Program-made: the position numbers and the translations under genes
Part shown: positions 24,970-33,030 of the stretch, one piece after another
How positions within the stretch are numbered: position 1 is the stretch's first letter
Layout of the letters: each line of letters opens with the position of its first letter
NCBI GenBank assembly: GCA_037965595.1
Contig: CP150183.1
Span: 248,001 to 312,000, forward strand
Length of the DNA: 64,000 nucleotides
Reading direction: 5' to 3'
From: Alkalihalobacillus sp. FSL W8-0930
Lineage (GTDB): Bacteria; Bacillota; Bacilli; Bacillales; Bacillaceae_D
The notes under the pieces: model-generated
Told to the model about the DNA's origin: nothing
The model's input: only the letters and a program-made list of their open reading frames with translations
Databases searched by the model: none

Positions 24970-25632
24970 GTGGATGAAGTATTAGTCGCGCTGCTTCGGA
25001 CAGCCGTCGTGTTTTTCATGATTTTGACCTTCTTTCGTTTGACCGGAAAAAAAGATATTGGAGAAATTAGCGTTCTTGATATCGTCATTACATTACTCAT
25101 TGTAGACATTGCCGTCATCATGATTGAGGACACTGACATTTCATTTATGAAGGGGATTGCTCCCATTCTTCTGCTGTTTACCATTCAATATACCTTTTCG
25201 CGTATTTCATTAAAAAATCAAAAATTCCGCGATATTGTAGACGGCCGACCCGTGCTAATCATACGTGAAGGAAAGCTCCAGCAAGAGAACATGCGGAAAC
25301 AGTCATATAATCTCGATGATGTCCTGCTTCAGCTGCGAACGAAAGATGTGTTTGACATCTGTGACGTGGATTATGCGTTACTTGAAAGCTCCGGCGCATT
25401 GTCTGTTTACAAAAAAGGGGATCAGTCGCCATTTACACTGCCTTTTATATTGGATGGCATGGTGCAGGAAGAGCACTTAAGCATACTGGGTAAGGACTCA
25501 ACCTGGTTAAGGAATGAGCTTGAAGAAAATGGATACGAAAACTTTGATGACGTATTCTATTGTGGATTCACAAAAGAACAAAAGCTATATATAGAGAAAC
25601 GGATTAAGAAGGAGAAGAAAAATAAGGCTTAA
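24970..25632 (+). CDS. DUF421 family membrane protein (YetF-like)
   Basis: Protein of 220 residues. Three N-terminal membrane helices (VLVALLRTAVVFFMILTFF, SVLDIVITLLIVDIAVIMI, GIAPILLLFTIQYTFSRISL) are followed by a cytoplasmic domain with the DUF421 landmarks DGRPVLIIREGKLQQENMRK and DDVLLQLRTKDVFDICDVDY. The frame is open back to 24904, but that segment is covered by the terminator hairpin, so GTG 24970 is preferred; GGGGGA in the hairpin's 3' arm would be its ribosome binding site. The family has spore-resistance roles in some members and is otherwise unknown. Its 3' end overlaps the convergent gene by 29 nt. Confidence 0.75.
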   Translation: MDEVLVALLRTAVVFFMILTFFRLTGKKDIGEISVLDIVITLLIVDIAVIMIEDTDISFMKGIAPILLLFTIQYTFSRISLKNQKFRDIVDGRPVLIIREGKLQQENMRKQSYNLDDVLLQLRTKDVFDICDVDYALLESSGALSVYKKGDQSPFTLPFILDGMVQEEHLSILGKDSTWLRNELEENGYENFDDVFYCGFTKEQKLYIEKRIKKEKKNKA

Positions 25633-25945
25633 CGTTCATTTGAAGCACTTCTTCCAAATCCTCAAGTCGAATCAGATAATAGTCGACTGAATCCGGTATG
25701 TGTGTCTCCAGATCATTCTTTACCTGATCTGTATGTAAAACAAAGTGTGTTTCATCGATCGCTCGAATGGCAAGAGCTGCTTGAGTGACCGTAACAACCG
25801 TTATATCATCATGGAAATCCTCAGCTTCCATGCGCTCAAACGGGGCGTCTAATTGAACGGACAGAGGTGCATGAAGGCTCGTTGCAGGGAGCAACAACCA
25901 CTGAGGGAAGAGCTGACCGTCCATTTCTTCGTAATAGACTTTCAT
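25604..25945 (-). CDS. hypothetical protein
   Basis: Cytoplasmic protein of 113 residues, MKVYYEEMDGQLFPQWLLLP to QMNVKPYFSSPS. No signal peptide and no recognised family. The start at 25945 has AGGAGGT at a 6-nt spacing, an excellent site. The last 29 nt overlap the 3' end of the DUF421 gene on the other strand. The acidic, beta-alpha-like sequence gives no functional hint. Confidence 0.65.
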   Translation of the reverse strand: MKVYYEEMDGQLFPQWLLLPATSLHAPLSVQLDAPFERMEAEDFHDDITVVTVTQAALAIRAIDETHFVLHTDQVKNDLETHIPDSVDYYLIRLEDLEEVLQMNVKPYFSSPS

Positions 25946-25991
25946 GGGAGACCTCCTAGATCGTTTGGTACTAATAGTATAAACAATAAAA

Positions 25992-26052
25992 AAAGAGCTG
26001 TCTCCATTGGGTTCATTCAGAAATGAATGGCCTTGAAAGGAGACAGCTCTTT
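25992..26052 (-). terminator. long hairpin terminator (minus strand)
   Basis: Outer arms AAAGAGCTGTCTCC and GGAGACAGCTCTTT pair around an inner small hairpin (TTCATT/AATGAA). On the minus strand a T run follows, so it ends the yjcZ-like transcript. Confidence 0.8.
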
Positions 26053-26118
26053 GGTTAAATGTCATAGTGAAGATCGTCAATACTTACAAGTGAAGGATTG
26101 ACGGATCAGCTTCATTAC

Positions 26119-26295
26119 TTATTTGCAGTAAGAAGCACCAATGATTACAAGAAGAATGAATAGAACAACGATTAAAGCAAAACCGTTACCACAACCGCCG
26201 CTGTATCCTCCAACTGGTCCTTGTTGACCGTATCCGTAGCCACCGCCACAACCGTAGTCAGCGCCACCGTAGTTACCACCACCGAAGAAGCCCAT
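26119..26295 (-). CDS. YjcZ-like glycine-rich sporulation peptide
   Basis: A 58-residue peptide. A glycine/tyrosine-rich N-terminus (MGFFGGGNYGGADYGCGGGY, then GYGQQGPVGGYSGG) is followed by a membrane segment (FALIVVLFILLVIIGASY) and a CK end. This is the pattern of YjcZ/YhzJ-family peptides of spore-forming Bacilli. Start 26295 (MGFFGG) is chosen with AAAGGCGGTG upstream; an in-frame ATG 6 codons earlier is less likely. Confidence 0.8.
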   Translation of the reverse strand: MGFFGGGNYGGADYGCGGGYGYGQQGPVGGYSGGCGNGFALIVVLFILLVIIGASYCK

Positions 26296-26407
26296 GCGTA
26301 CACCGCCTTTCAAAGGGAATACTTTACTCTATGCATTCATGTAAGTTTGGCGACTGAAGTGGGCTGTTTTTTTGTTCTTCGGGCTAAATGACTAGGGGCG
26401 GATTGTG

Positions 26408-26590
26408 TTACTTACCTGAGCGTAGCTGGCTTTTCTTAAGTCCTGTTACGGCTCCGACAAGCGTAATGTCGATTCCGTAATCAAGCATACACTCAGCCAC
26501 TTCTAGTTTGGTCTCTTGACGCGCGGAGTAACGAACTTTTTCAAGGATAGTGAGTAGCTCTAGGTGTGATAAGTCAGGTTCCTTTTTCAT
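26408..26590 (-). CDS. small helical protein, possible DNA-binding/Rpn-tail-like
   Basis: A 60-codon ORF MKKEPDLSHLELLTILEKVR...GAVTGLKKSQLRSGK. The last ~35 residues resemble the helix-turn-helix-like tail of Rpn/PD-(D/E)XK transposase-type proteins (EVAECMLDYGIDITLVGAVT). GAGG lies 9 nt before the start. It could be a free-standing regulator or a residue of a larger gene; there is no nearby transposase. Confidence 0.55.
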   Translation of the reverse strand: MKKEPDLSHLELLTILEKVRYSARQETKLEVAECMLDYGIDITLVGAVTGLKKSQLRSGK

Positions 26591-26684
26591 CGAAATCATC
26601 CTCTTCGGTTTTCTTTTATTATACCGAATGTATGTTCGTAAAGGTAGTGAAAAAAACTTTTTTTAAAAAAGTTTTCAAAAACAC

Positions 26685-26713
26685 TTGTCTTATATTTGTG
26701 GATTGGGTATAAT
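26685..26713 (+). promoter_or_regulatory. sigma-A promoter of the tRNA cluster
   Basis: TTGTCT (26685-26690), a 17-bp spacer and TATAAT (26708-26713), 33 bp before tRNA-Glu. Confidence 0.75.
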
Positions 26714-26745
26714 AGCTTTTGTCAGTGATTGAGACACACACTTCT

Positions 26746-26820
26746 GGCCCGTTGGTCAAGCGGTTAAGACACCGCCCTTTCACGGCGGTATCACGGGTTC
26801 GATTCCCGTACGGGTCACCA
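26746..26820 (+). tRNA. tRNA-Glu (TTC)
   Basis: Cloverleaf of 75 nt with acceptor GGCCCGT/ACGGGTC, anticodon TTC in CCTTTCACG, T-loop GGGTTCGATTCCC and encoded CCA. It is the first gene of the cluster and is separated from the next by 195 nt. Confidence 0.97.
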
Positions 26821-27015
26821 TTTATATTTTCTTGAATAACCAGCGCTGTACATAGAGAAGCTAAGAGGAATTCAAAGCTTATCTGCAGTCAATAACGAAG
26901 AGAAGCAAGGAGTTTGAGGACACAAGTTTTCGAAAGAAGGAGCGTACCTTAGTACGTGACTGATTGAGAATAACGCAGTGGACGAAGAAATCCACCGCTT
27001 ATCTGAAGTTATAAT
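26821..27015 (+). repeat. structured-looking spacer between tRNA-Glu and tRNA-Val
   Basis: A 195-nt spacer far longer than the others in this cluster (8-20 nt). It contains two copies of GCTTATCTG(C/A)AGT exactly 120 bp apart (26877 and 26997), and GTACCTTAGTAC plus AACGCAGTGGACGAAG segments. It resembles spacer elements I recall near rRNA/tRNA clusters of alkaliphilic bacilli. No ORF is supported. Confidence 0.45.
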
Positions 27016-27091
27016 GGAGGATTAGCTCAGCTGGGAGAGCATCTGCCTTACAAGCAGAGGGTCGGCGGTTCGAGCCCGTCATCCTCCACCA
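27016..27091 (+). tRNA. tRNA-Val (TAC)
   Basis: 76 nt, acceptor GGAGGAT/ATCCTCC, D-arm AGCTCAGCTGGGAGAGC, anticodon TAC in CCTTACAAG, encoded CCA. Confidence 0.97.
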
Positions 27092-27111
27092 TATTATTTT
27101 TTTCTTTAGCT

Positions 27112-27196
27112 GGAGGGGTAGCGAAGTGGCTAAACGCGGCGGACTGTAAATCCGCTCCCTACGGGTTCGGCAGTTCGAATCTGCCCCCCTCCACCA
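27112..27196 (+). tRNA. tRNA-Tyr (GTA)
   Basis: 85 nt with a long variable arm (class II), acceptor GGAGGGG/CCCCTCC, anticodon GTA in ACTGTAAAT, encoded CCA. Confidence 0.97.
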
Positions 27197-27204
27197 TTTT
27201 TTGT

Positions 27205-27279
27205 TGGGCTATAGCCAAGCGGTAAGGCAACGGATTTTGATTCCGTCATTCCCTGGTTCGATCCCAGGTAGCCCAGCCA
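27205..27279 (+). tRNA. tRNA-Gln (TTG)
   Basis: 75 nt, acceptor TGGGCTA/TAGCCCA, anticodon TTG in TTTTGATT, encoded CCA after the G discriminator. Confidence 0.97.
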
Positions 27280-27297
27280 TTTCTTTAAACAAGACAT

Positions 27298-27370
27298 GAG
27301 CCATTAGCTCAGTTGGTAGAGCATCTGACTTTTAATCAGAGGGTCGAAGGTTCGAATCCTTCATGGCTCA
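27298..27370 (+). tRNA. tRNA-Lys (TTT), CCA not encoded
   Basis: 73 nt, acceptor GAGCCAT/ATGGCTC with discriminator A, anticodon TTT in CTTTTAATC. Unlike the other four, the gene is followed by CTTTTTTAATT rather than CCA, so CCA must be added by tRNA nucleotidyltransferase. Confidence 0.95.
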
Positions 27371-27406
27371 CTTTTTTAATTAAAATTTAATTACCTGGAT
27401 ATATAC

Positions 27407-27448
27407 AAGAAGCTGAATCTTCAATTTGGAGTAAGGCTTCTTTTTTTT
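27407..27448 (+). terminator. weak hairpin terminator after the tRNA cluster
   Basis: AAGAAGC and GCTTCTT pair around a 22-nt loop and are followed by eight T. Confidence 0.55.
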
Positions 27449-27453
27449 GTGTA

Positions 27454-27484
27454 AAATAAAAAAAGCATCTCATGTTAGAGATGG
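27454..27484 (-). terminator. terminator of the Spo0E-like gene (minus strand)
   Basis: CATCTC and GAGATG stem; on the minus strand it is followed by C and seven T. Confidence 0.65.
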
Positions 27485-27491
27485 CAAAGGA

Positions 27492-27656
27492 TTAATAACT
27501 TGTCATGGCTTTGTATTCGTTTAAAAGGTGATCTAATTCTTGGCTTCTATGGATCATATCTGGTGAACTGAGATCAACTGTTAGGGCCATTTTGTTTAAA
27601 TCATGGCGGACTCTCTCGATTTTGTGCAAGAGTATGTTTGTTTTCTTTGAAGACAT
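27492..27656 (-). CDS. Spo0E-like aspartyl-phosphate phosphatase
   Basis: A 54-residue protein with the two-helix Spo0E family pattern: an N-terminal helix (LLHKIERVRHDLNKMALTVD), a loop, and the active-site motif SQELD in HRSQELDHLLNEY. Spo0E-like proteins dephosphorylate Spo0A~P and delay sporulation. It begins MSSKKTNILL, with AAAGGGGTG upstream of the ATG at 27656. It lies between the tRNA cluster and sigW. Confidence 0.85.
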   Translation of the reverse strand: MSSKKTNILLHKIERVRHDLNKMALTVDLSSPDMIHRSQELDHLLNEYKAMTSY

Positions 27657-27777
27657 AACTTGTCACCCCTTTTCTGGGAAAATAGTCCGATTTTAACATC
27701 GATACATAATTACTACCCTAATTTTGTTCTTTAAAACCACTTTTTTCTGTTAAAATAAAAAAAGTGTAATAAAAAAC

Positions 27778-27802
27778 GAAACCTTTTTTAAGCCGGTACG
27801 TA
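27778..27802 (+). promoter_or_regulatory. SigW autoregulatory promoter
   Basis: GAAAC (27778-27782), a 16-bp spacer and CGTA (27799-27802), the SigW consensus (TGAAAC-N16-CGTA), 34 bp before the sigW start. Confidence 0.88.
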
Positions 27803-27836
27803 AACGGTACAGATTGAAGCGGTCAGGGGTATTGCT

Positions 27837-28400
27837 ATGGACACATTAGTTAAGAAATTAATCATTGAAGTGAAAAAAGGGGATACAGAATCCTTTAGTG
27901 AACTTGTTGAGTTATTTAAAGACAAGGTCTACCAAGTCGCTTATCGTATGGTTGGCCATCCGCAGGAAGCTCAGGATGTGGCCCAGGAGGCTTTTTTACG
28001 TGCCTATACGAACCTTGATAAGTTTGATATGGATCGCAAATTCTCTACATGGTTATTCCGAATCGCAACAAACGTTGCGATTGATCGGCTTCGGAAAAAG
28101 AAGCCTGACTTTTATCTGGAAGATAAGGTAAAGGGAACAGAAGGATTAACCTATGAATCACAGCTTGCTGCTGATCAGGAGCTTCCTGAGGATCAAGTTG
28201 TGAATTTAGAGATGCAGGAATGGATTCAGTCCGAGATTAATCAGTTACCCCTTAAGTACCGATCTGCTGTCATTTTAAAATATATGGAGGATTTATCACT
28301 GAAAGAAATAAGTGAAATCCTTGATATGCCGATTTCCACTGTGAAGACAAGGATACACCGTGGGCGAGAGGCACTTCGAAAACGAATGAGGAAGATATAA
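27837..28400 (+). CDS. sigW: ECF RNA polymerase sigma factor SigW
   Basis: Protein of 187 residues. Region 2 is at residues ~25-95 (YQVAYRMVGHPQEAQDVAQE, then FSTWLFRIATNVAIDRLRKK) and region 4 is near the C-terminus (LPLKYRSAVILKYMEDLSLK, then MPISTVKTRIHRGREALRKR). SigW controls genes against membrane-active antibiotics and alkaline/envelope stress. Its own promoter is visible upstream. The order sigW-rsiW-cdaA-cdaR-glmM is as in B. subtilis. Confidence 0.96.
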   Translation: MDTLVKKLIIEVKKGDTESFSELVELFKDKVYQVAYRMVGHPQEAQDVAQEAFLRAYTNLDKFDMDRKFSTWLFRIATNVAIDRLRKKKPDFYLEDKVKGTEGLTYESQLAADQELPEDQVVNLEMQEWIQSEINQLPLKYRSAVILKYMEDLSLKEISEILDMPISTVKTRIHRGREALRKRMRKI

Positions 28401-28418
28401 GGAAGGAGGCATGTTCCT

Positions 28419-29051
28419 ATGTCATGCGAGTCACATGTGCAAGGCTTAATTCATAAATATTTAGATGGAGATGCAACCGAAGTAGAGAAGAAAGAACTCT
28501 ATCTACATGTTGAAACCTGTGAAGAATGTGATTTGCATCTTCGAGAGCTTAAAAAAGTCATTGCCTTTACCCAAAGTGCATCTCATATCGAAGCTCCTGC
28601 TAACTTTACAGATCAAGTGATGGCGAAGCTGCCACCTAAAAAGCAAACTGTAAAATGGAAAAGCAAGATAAAGAAACATCCCATTCTTATAGCAGCTGCG
28701 ATCTTTTTCTTATTAATGTCAGGCTCCTTTTTGACATCTTGGTCAGGCAATTCTGAGAAGGTTACTGTTTCTGGATCGGGAAATATCCAAATTGATAAAG
28801 AATCTGGCGTTGTGACGATACCTGAAGGAGAAACCATTGAAGGGGATCTTGTTGTCCGAAATGGTCAGCTTGTTGTAGAAGGAAATGTAGAAGGAGATGT
28901 TCTCCTTGTAAATAGCAAGCCGTATTATGCATCAACCGGTGAAGTGGCTGGTGAGATTGAAGAAGTGAACCAGGCGCTTGAGTGGGTTTGGTATAATATG
29001 AAGAACATGTTTAATGAAACGGTTTCGATTTTTGATAATGATCGTGAATGA
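28419..29051 (+). CDS. rsiW: anti-sigma-W factor RsiW
   Basis: Protein of 210 residues. The cytoplasmic zinc anti-sigma domain (residues 1-70) contains the H-x3-C-x2-C motif HVETCEEC. A membrane helix follows (HPILIAAAIFFLLMSGSFLTSW), then an extracytoplasmic part that includes a bactofilin-like VVTIPEGETIEGDLVVRNG / GQLVVEGNVEGDVLLVNS repeat. RsiW holds SigW inactive until cleaved by PrsW and RasP. RBS AAGGAGG; 18 bp from sigW. A terminator follows at 29056. Confidence 0.95.
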   Translation: MSCESHVQGLIHKYLDGDATEVEKKELYLHVETCEECDLHLRELKKVIAFTQSASHIEAPANFTDQVMAKLPPKKQTVKWKSKIKKHPILIAAAIFFLLMSGSFLTSWSGNSEKVTVSGSGNIQIDKESGVVTIPEGETIEGDLVVRNGQLVVEGNVEGDVLLVNSKPYYASTGEVAGEIEEVNQALEWVWYNMKNMFNETVSIFDNDRE

Positions 29052-29055
29052 AAGT

Positions 29056-29089
29056 AGATCTTCGCCTGAATGGTGAAGGTCTTTTCTTT
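29056..29089 (+). terminator. terminator after rsiW
   Basis: AGATCTTCGCC and GGTGAAGGTCT form an 11-bp stem with G-U pairs, followed by TTTCTTT. Confidence 0.65.
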
Positions 29090-29303
29090 GAGGTTTCCAT
29101 CTAGTTCCACACAGTTTTCCATACATTCAGCGACAAGATCTATCTCAATTCTTATGCTTATATGGTATAATGAGGCAGCTAATGTCGTAAGGTAAGGGTA
29201 TAGCCCAATGAATGTTAGCCATTGGATGAATAATTAAGGTAGACAGGCTGCTATTCCTGTCTCGTTTGTATGAGTTTAGAATGATTTGTTTGGAGGAAAA
29301 GCA

Positions 29304-30149
29304 ATGCAGGCTATGCTTCCGTTTGATTTGCCGTTTGAGAATGTTGGTTGGCTAAGTTATTTTGGTCAAATTATTGATATATTGCTTGTGACATACGTGA
29401 TCTACAAGCTAATTATGATTATACGAGGAACCCGAGCTGTACAGCTTGTTAAAGGAATTACGGTTATCTTAATTGTATGGTTTATCAGTGGTTTCTTTGG
29501 ACTTAGGACACTTGAATTTATTATGTCGCAAACACTCACGTATGGGTTACTTGCTATTATCATTATCTTTCAGCCAGAGCTGAGAAGAGGTCTTGAGCAG
29601 TTAGGACGAGGGCGCTTTTTTGCGAGTCGAACCACTCCTAAAAATGAACCTGTACAAAAATCAATTGATGCCATAATTAAATCATGTACATACATGGGTA
29701 AACGAAGAATTGGAGCGCTTATTTCAATTGAACGAGAAACAGGATTAAGTGATTACGCAGAAACGGGTATCCCAATGAATGCGGATCTAACGTCTGAACT
29801 TCTCATTAATATCTTTATCCCAAATACGCCCTTGCATGATGGAGCGGTCATTCTTAAAAATGAGACTATTCTTGCGTCAGGCTGTTACTTGCCTTTATCT
29901 GAAAATCCATTCATTTCAAAAGAATTGGGTACTAGACACCGTGCGGCACTTGGGGTGAGTGAGGTTACAGATTGTATTACGATCATTGTATCTGAAGAAA
30001 CAGGAAATATCTCTGTTACGAAAAACGCAGAATTACACCGTGATTTAACGGAGGAAGAACTGCGTGAAATTCTAGAAAAATCAATGCTCTCTGAAGATAA
30101 AGCGTCAGCTCCATCACGCTTTAAGTGGGGAGGAAAGAAAAATGGATAG
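29304..30149 (+). CDS. cdaA: diadenylate cyclase CdaA
   Basis: Protein of 281 residues making c-di-AMP from two ATP at the membrane. Three N-terminal helices (QIIDILLVTYVIYKLIMII, then a LVKGITVILIVWFISGFF segment, ILTYGLLAIIIIF-like) are followed by the DAC domain with the catalytic DGA in PNTPLHDGAVIL and RHR in LGTRHRAALGVSE. ATG 29304 is chosen (MQAMLPF) because GGAGG precedes it by 7 nt; the frame is open 18 nt further. It overlaps cdaR by 8 nt. A TATAAT at 29166-29171 may belong to its promoter, but no clear -35 box is seen. Confidence 0.96.
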   Translation: MQAMLPFDLPFENVGWLSYFGQIIDILLVTYVIYKLIMIIRGTRAVQLVKGITVILIVWFISGFFGLRTLEFIMSQTLTYGLLAIIIIFQPELRRGLEQLGRGRFFASRTTPKNEPVQKSIDAIIKSCTYMGKRRIGALISIERETGLSDYAETGIPMNADLTSELLINIFIPNTPLHDGAVILKNETILASGCYLPLSENPFISKELGTRHRAALGVSEVTDCITIIVSEETGNISVTKNAELHRDLTEEELREILEKSMLSEDKASAPSRFKWGGKKNG

Positions 30150-31383
30150 GCTCTTTAATAGCCATTGGTTTGTACGGATCATTGCGTTCTTTGTAGCGCT
30201 GATGCTATTTGCCATGGTCAACCAGGATAACCTTGGTAATCAACCAAGTGTTTTGCCGACCATTAGCAATAGCTCCTATACACTTGAAGAAGTAGAGCTG
30301 AACGTAAACTATAATGAAGAAGAGTATGCTTTAACCGATGCCCCGGAGACCGTGCAAGTAAAGTTGAGTGGGTCGAGAAGTGCATTGGCTTATTTTCAAA
30401 TGATGAGACCAACGTATGAGGTTTTTGTTGATGCGACAGAGCTTGAAGAAGGCTCTCATCGTGCCCGGATTGAATATCGTGGATTCCCAAGTGAGCTGTC
30501 GGTAGCGGTCACACCAACAACAGCTAATATCGAGCTTCAAGAAATTCAAACCTCGTCCTTTCCTGTTCAGGTAGACCTATTGAATACAGATAGTGTGGAG
30601 GAAGGCTATACGGTTGGAACACCAATTGTTACGCCAATTAACGTAGATGTTACGAATGCTAGAGAATTTCTTTCGTATGCAGCAACAGCAAAGGTTTTTG
30701 TCGATATGGACAATGCTGAGGGCACGATAGAAGATGAATATCCTGTTCACATTTATAATTCGGATGGGATTGAGCTTGAAATGGATTCAAACCCTAACTT
30801 TGTAACGGTGCGCGTTCCAGTGACAAGTCCAAATAAACTGGTCCCTGTTAATATCAAACGAATAGGTAAACTGAAGGCTGGGTTAAGCATTGAACAAATT
30901 GAGCTTGAACCAGGTGATGTGACGGTTTATGGACCTGCCGATTATATTGAAAGTCTGGAGTCTCTCGGCGGAGTAGAATTAGATTTAAGCAAAATTGAGG
31001 AATCCACAACAATTGAGTTGGACGTGCCTGTTCCTGATGGAGCTGAACGAGTGGAGCCGAAACAGATATCCGTCAATGTGACAGTTGGAGAAGAAGAGGA
31101 ACGTGAACTCTCCGGTGTCCCGCTGAACATAATGGGAAGATCTGATGAAATGTCGGCCAGGCTCGCCGCAGATCAACCGGCATACATAAATGTAACGGCG
31201 TATGGAACAGAGGAGCAATTGAATCGTATGAGCACCTCAGATTTTCAGGCATATGTTGATATTAGTGAAGAAACTGCTGGAGAAAAAGAACTACCGATTG
31301 AATTTAATGGACCACAAAATATTCGATTTGAACCGGATGAATCTAAAAATGCAAAATTAACGATTACCGATCAGTCTGAGTAG
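30142..31383 (+). CDS. cdaR: CdaA regulatory protein CdaR (YbbR)
   Basis: Protein of 413 residues. One N-terminal membrane helix ([19 protein letters not shown]) is followed by four extracytoplasmic YbbR repeats (for example [39 protein letters not shown]). CdaR binds CdaA and modulates c-di-AMP synthesis. The ATG lies inside cdaA and the gene ends 22 bp before glmM. Translation coupling and gene order match the B. subtilis operon. Confidence 0.95.
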   Translation: MDRLFNSHWFVRIIAFFVALMLFAMVNQDNLGNQPSVLPTISNSSYTLEEVELNVNYNEEEYALTDAPETVQVKLSGSRSALAYFQMMRPTYEVFVDATELEEGSHRARIEYRGFPSELSVAVTPTTANIELQEIQTSSFPVQVDLLNTDSVEEGYTVGTPIVTPINVDVTNAREFLSYAATAKVFVDMDNAEGTIEDEYPVHIYNSDGIELEMDSNPNFVTVRVPVTSPNKLVPVNIKRIGKLKAGLSIEQIELEPGDVTVYGPADYIESLESLGGVELDLSKIEESTTIELDVPVPDGAERVEPKQISVNVTVGEEEERELSGVPLNIMGRSDEMSARLAADQPAYINVTAYGTEEQLNRMSTSDFQAYVDISEETAGEKELPIEFNGPQNIRFEPDESKNAKLTITDQSE

Positions 31384-31405
31384 TAGAGTTGAAGGAGCGA
31401 TGACA

Positions 31406-32758
31406 ATGGGAGTATATTTTGGAACGGACGGTGTCAGGGGTGTAGCTAACACAGAGCTCACACCTGAACTTGCCTTTAAGCTTGGAAGAGTAGGGGGTTA
31501 CGTGTTAACCCAGCACAGTGAAGGGCAGCCCCGTGTTTTAATTGGAAGAGACACGCGTATCTCCGGCGAAATGCTTGAAAGTGCACTAGTAGCAGGACTT
31601 TTATCAATAGGTGCAGAGGTCATGCGTCTTGGTGTTATTTCAACACCAGGTGTGGCTTACCTAACAAAAAATATCAGTGCGGACGCAGGCGTCATGATTT
31701 CAGCCTCACATAATCCTGTGCCAGACAACGGAATTAAATTCTTCGGACCAGATGGCTTTAAGTTAAAGGACGCACAGGAAGCTGAAATTGAAGCGCTATT
31801 AGACGCTGAAGAAGATACACTTCCACGTCCAACAGGTGGAGCGCTTGGTCAAACAAATGATTACTTTGAAGGCGGCCACAAGTACATCCAGTTCTTAAAG
31901 CAAACGGTAGAGGATGACTTCTCAGGCATCCATGTTGCGCTTGACTGTGCAAACGGAGCAGCCTCTGCACTTGCAAGACATGTTTTCGCTGATCTTGACG
32001 CTGACATCTCTGCAATGGGCAGTACGCCAAATGGTGTAAACATTAATGAAGGCTGTGGGTCGACTCATCCAGAAGGACTCGCAGAATTCTTATTAGAAAA
32101 AGAAGCCGATATCGGATTGGCTTTTGATGGCGATGCTGACCGTCTAATTGCCGTTGATGAAAAAGGGCAAATTGTTGATGGCGATAAAATCATGTACATT
32201 TGCGCGAAGTACTTTAAAGAACATGGCCGACTGAACAACAGCACAGTAGTAACAACGGTTATGAGTAACCTTGGTTTCTACAAAGCACTTGAAGAAGCCG
32301 GTATTGATACAAAACAAACAGGCGTTGGCGATCGCTACGTAATGGAAGAAATGCGCAAAGGTAGCTTTAACCTGGGCGGCGAGCAATCTGGTCACATCAT
32401 TTTCCTTGATTACATCACCACAGGGGACGGAATCCTGTCTGCCCTACAACTTGTGAACATCATGAAAATGACAGGCAAAACGCTTTCAGAACTAGCAGAA
32501 CCAATGCAAGTCTTCCCGCAGCAGCTTGTGAACATCCGAGTAACGGATAAACACGCAGTCGAAGAAAACGCACTAGTAAAAGAAGCGATCGAAAAAGTAG
32601 AAGCAGAAATGAACGGAAACGGCCGCGTCCTCGTGCGCCCATCAGGCACAGAACCACTAGTACGTGTCATGGTAGAAGCTGAAACCGAAGAAAAATGCAC
32701 GAAATTCGTAGAAGACATCGCAGAAGTGGTACGCGCTGAGATGGGACTACAAGAATAG
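31406..32758 (+). CDS. glmM: phosphoglucosamine mutase GlmM
   Basis: Enzyme of 450 residues converting glucosamine-6-phosphate to glucosamine-1-phosphate for UDP-GlcNAc and peptidoglycan. The phosphoserine loop is [18 protein letters not shown] (about residue 100), the metal loop is [13 protein letters not shown], the sugar loop is [10 protein letters not shown], and the phosphate loop is [17 protein letters not shown] 31406 is preferred because GAAGGAG lies 8 nt upstream; an ATG at 31400 is too close to that site. GlmM also interacts with CdaA in related species. Confidence 0.96.
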   Translation: MGVYFGTDGVRGVANTELTPELAFKLGRVGGYVLTQHSEGQPRVLIGRDTRISGEMLESALVAGLLSIGAEVMRLGVISTPGVAYLTKNISADAGVMISASHNPVPDNGIKFFGPDGFKLKDAQEAEIEALLDAEEDTLPRPTGGALGQTNDYFEGGHKYIQFLKQTVEDDFSGIHVALDCANGAASALARHVFADLDADISAMGSTPNGVNINEGCGSTHPEGLAEFLLEKEADIGLAFDGDADRLIAVDEKGQIVDGDKIMYICAKYFKEHGRLNNSTVVTTVMSNLGFYKALEEAGIDTKQTGVGDRYVMEEMRKGSFNLGGEQSGHIIFLDYITTGDGILSALQLVNIMKMTGKTLSELAEPMQVFPQQLVNIRVTDKHAVEENALVKEAIEKVEAEMNGNGRVLVRPSGTEPLVRVMVEAETEEKCTKFVEDIAEVVRAEMGLQE

Positions 32759-32770
32759 AGACCGGCTTGT

Positions 32771-32812
32771 GCCGTCCTCTCGCCGTTTGGGTGAGGGGGC
32801 GGTTTTTTTGTG
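32771..32812 (+). terminator. terminator after glmM
   Basis: GCCGTCCTCTCGCC pairs with GGTGAGGGGGCGGT (several G-U pairs), followed by seven T. Confidence 0.75.
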
Positions 32813-32815
32813 TTG

Positions 32816-33010
32816 GTGCGCTGGAGTGAGGGTGAGGGGAATGCGCGAGTGGGGATGAAAGTGCGCGGGAACGAGGGTGGAGTGCGCGAGTGAGGATGAA
32901 GATGCGCGGGAATGAGGGTGAGGTGCGCGAGTGGGGATGAAAGTGCGCGGGAATGAGGGTGAGGTGCGCGGGAGTGAGGGGAAATGCGCTGGAATAAGGA
33001 AGAGGTGCGC
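32816..33010. repeat. tandem degenerate ~20-bp repeat array
   Basis: About nine units each starting TGCGC(G/T), of two alternating types: TGCGCGAGTGGGGATGAAAG and TGCGCGGGAATGAGGGTGAG, 20-22 bp long. The array is purine- and GC-rich on the plus strand, unlike its surroundings. It is contiguous with the 40-bp repeat array that follows. No ORF is supported. Confidence 0.8.
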
Positions 33011-33030
33011 TAATTTTAGCTTTAGTAACT

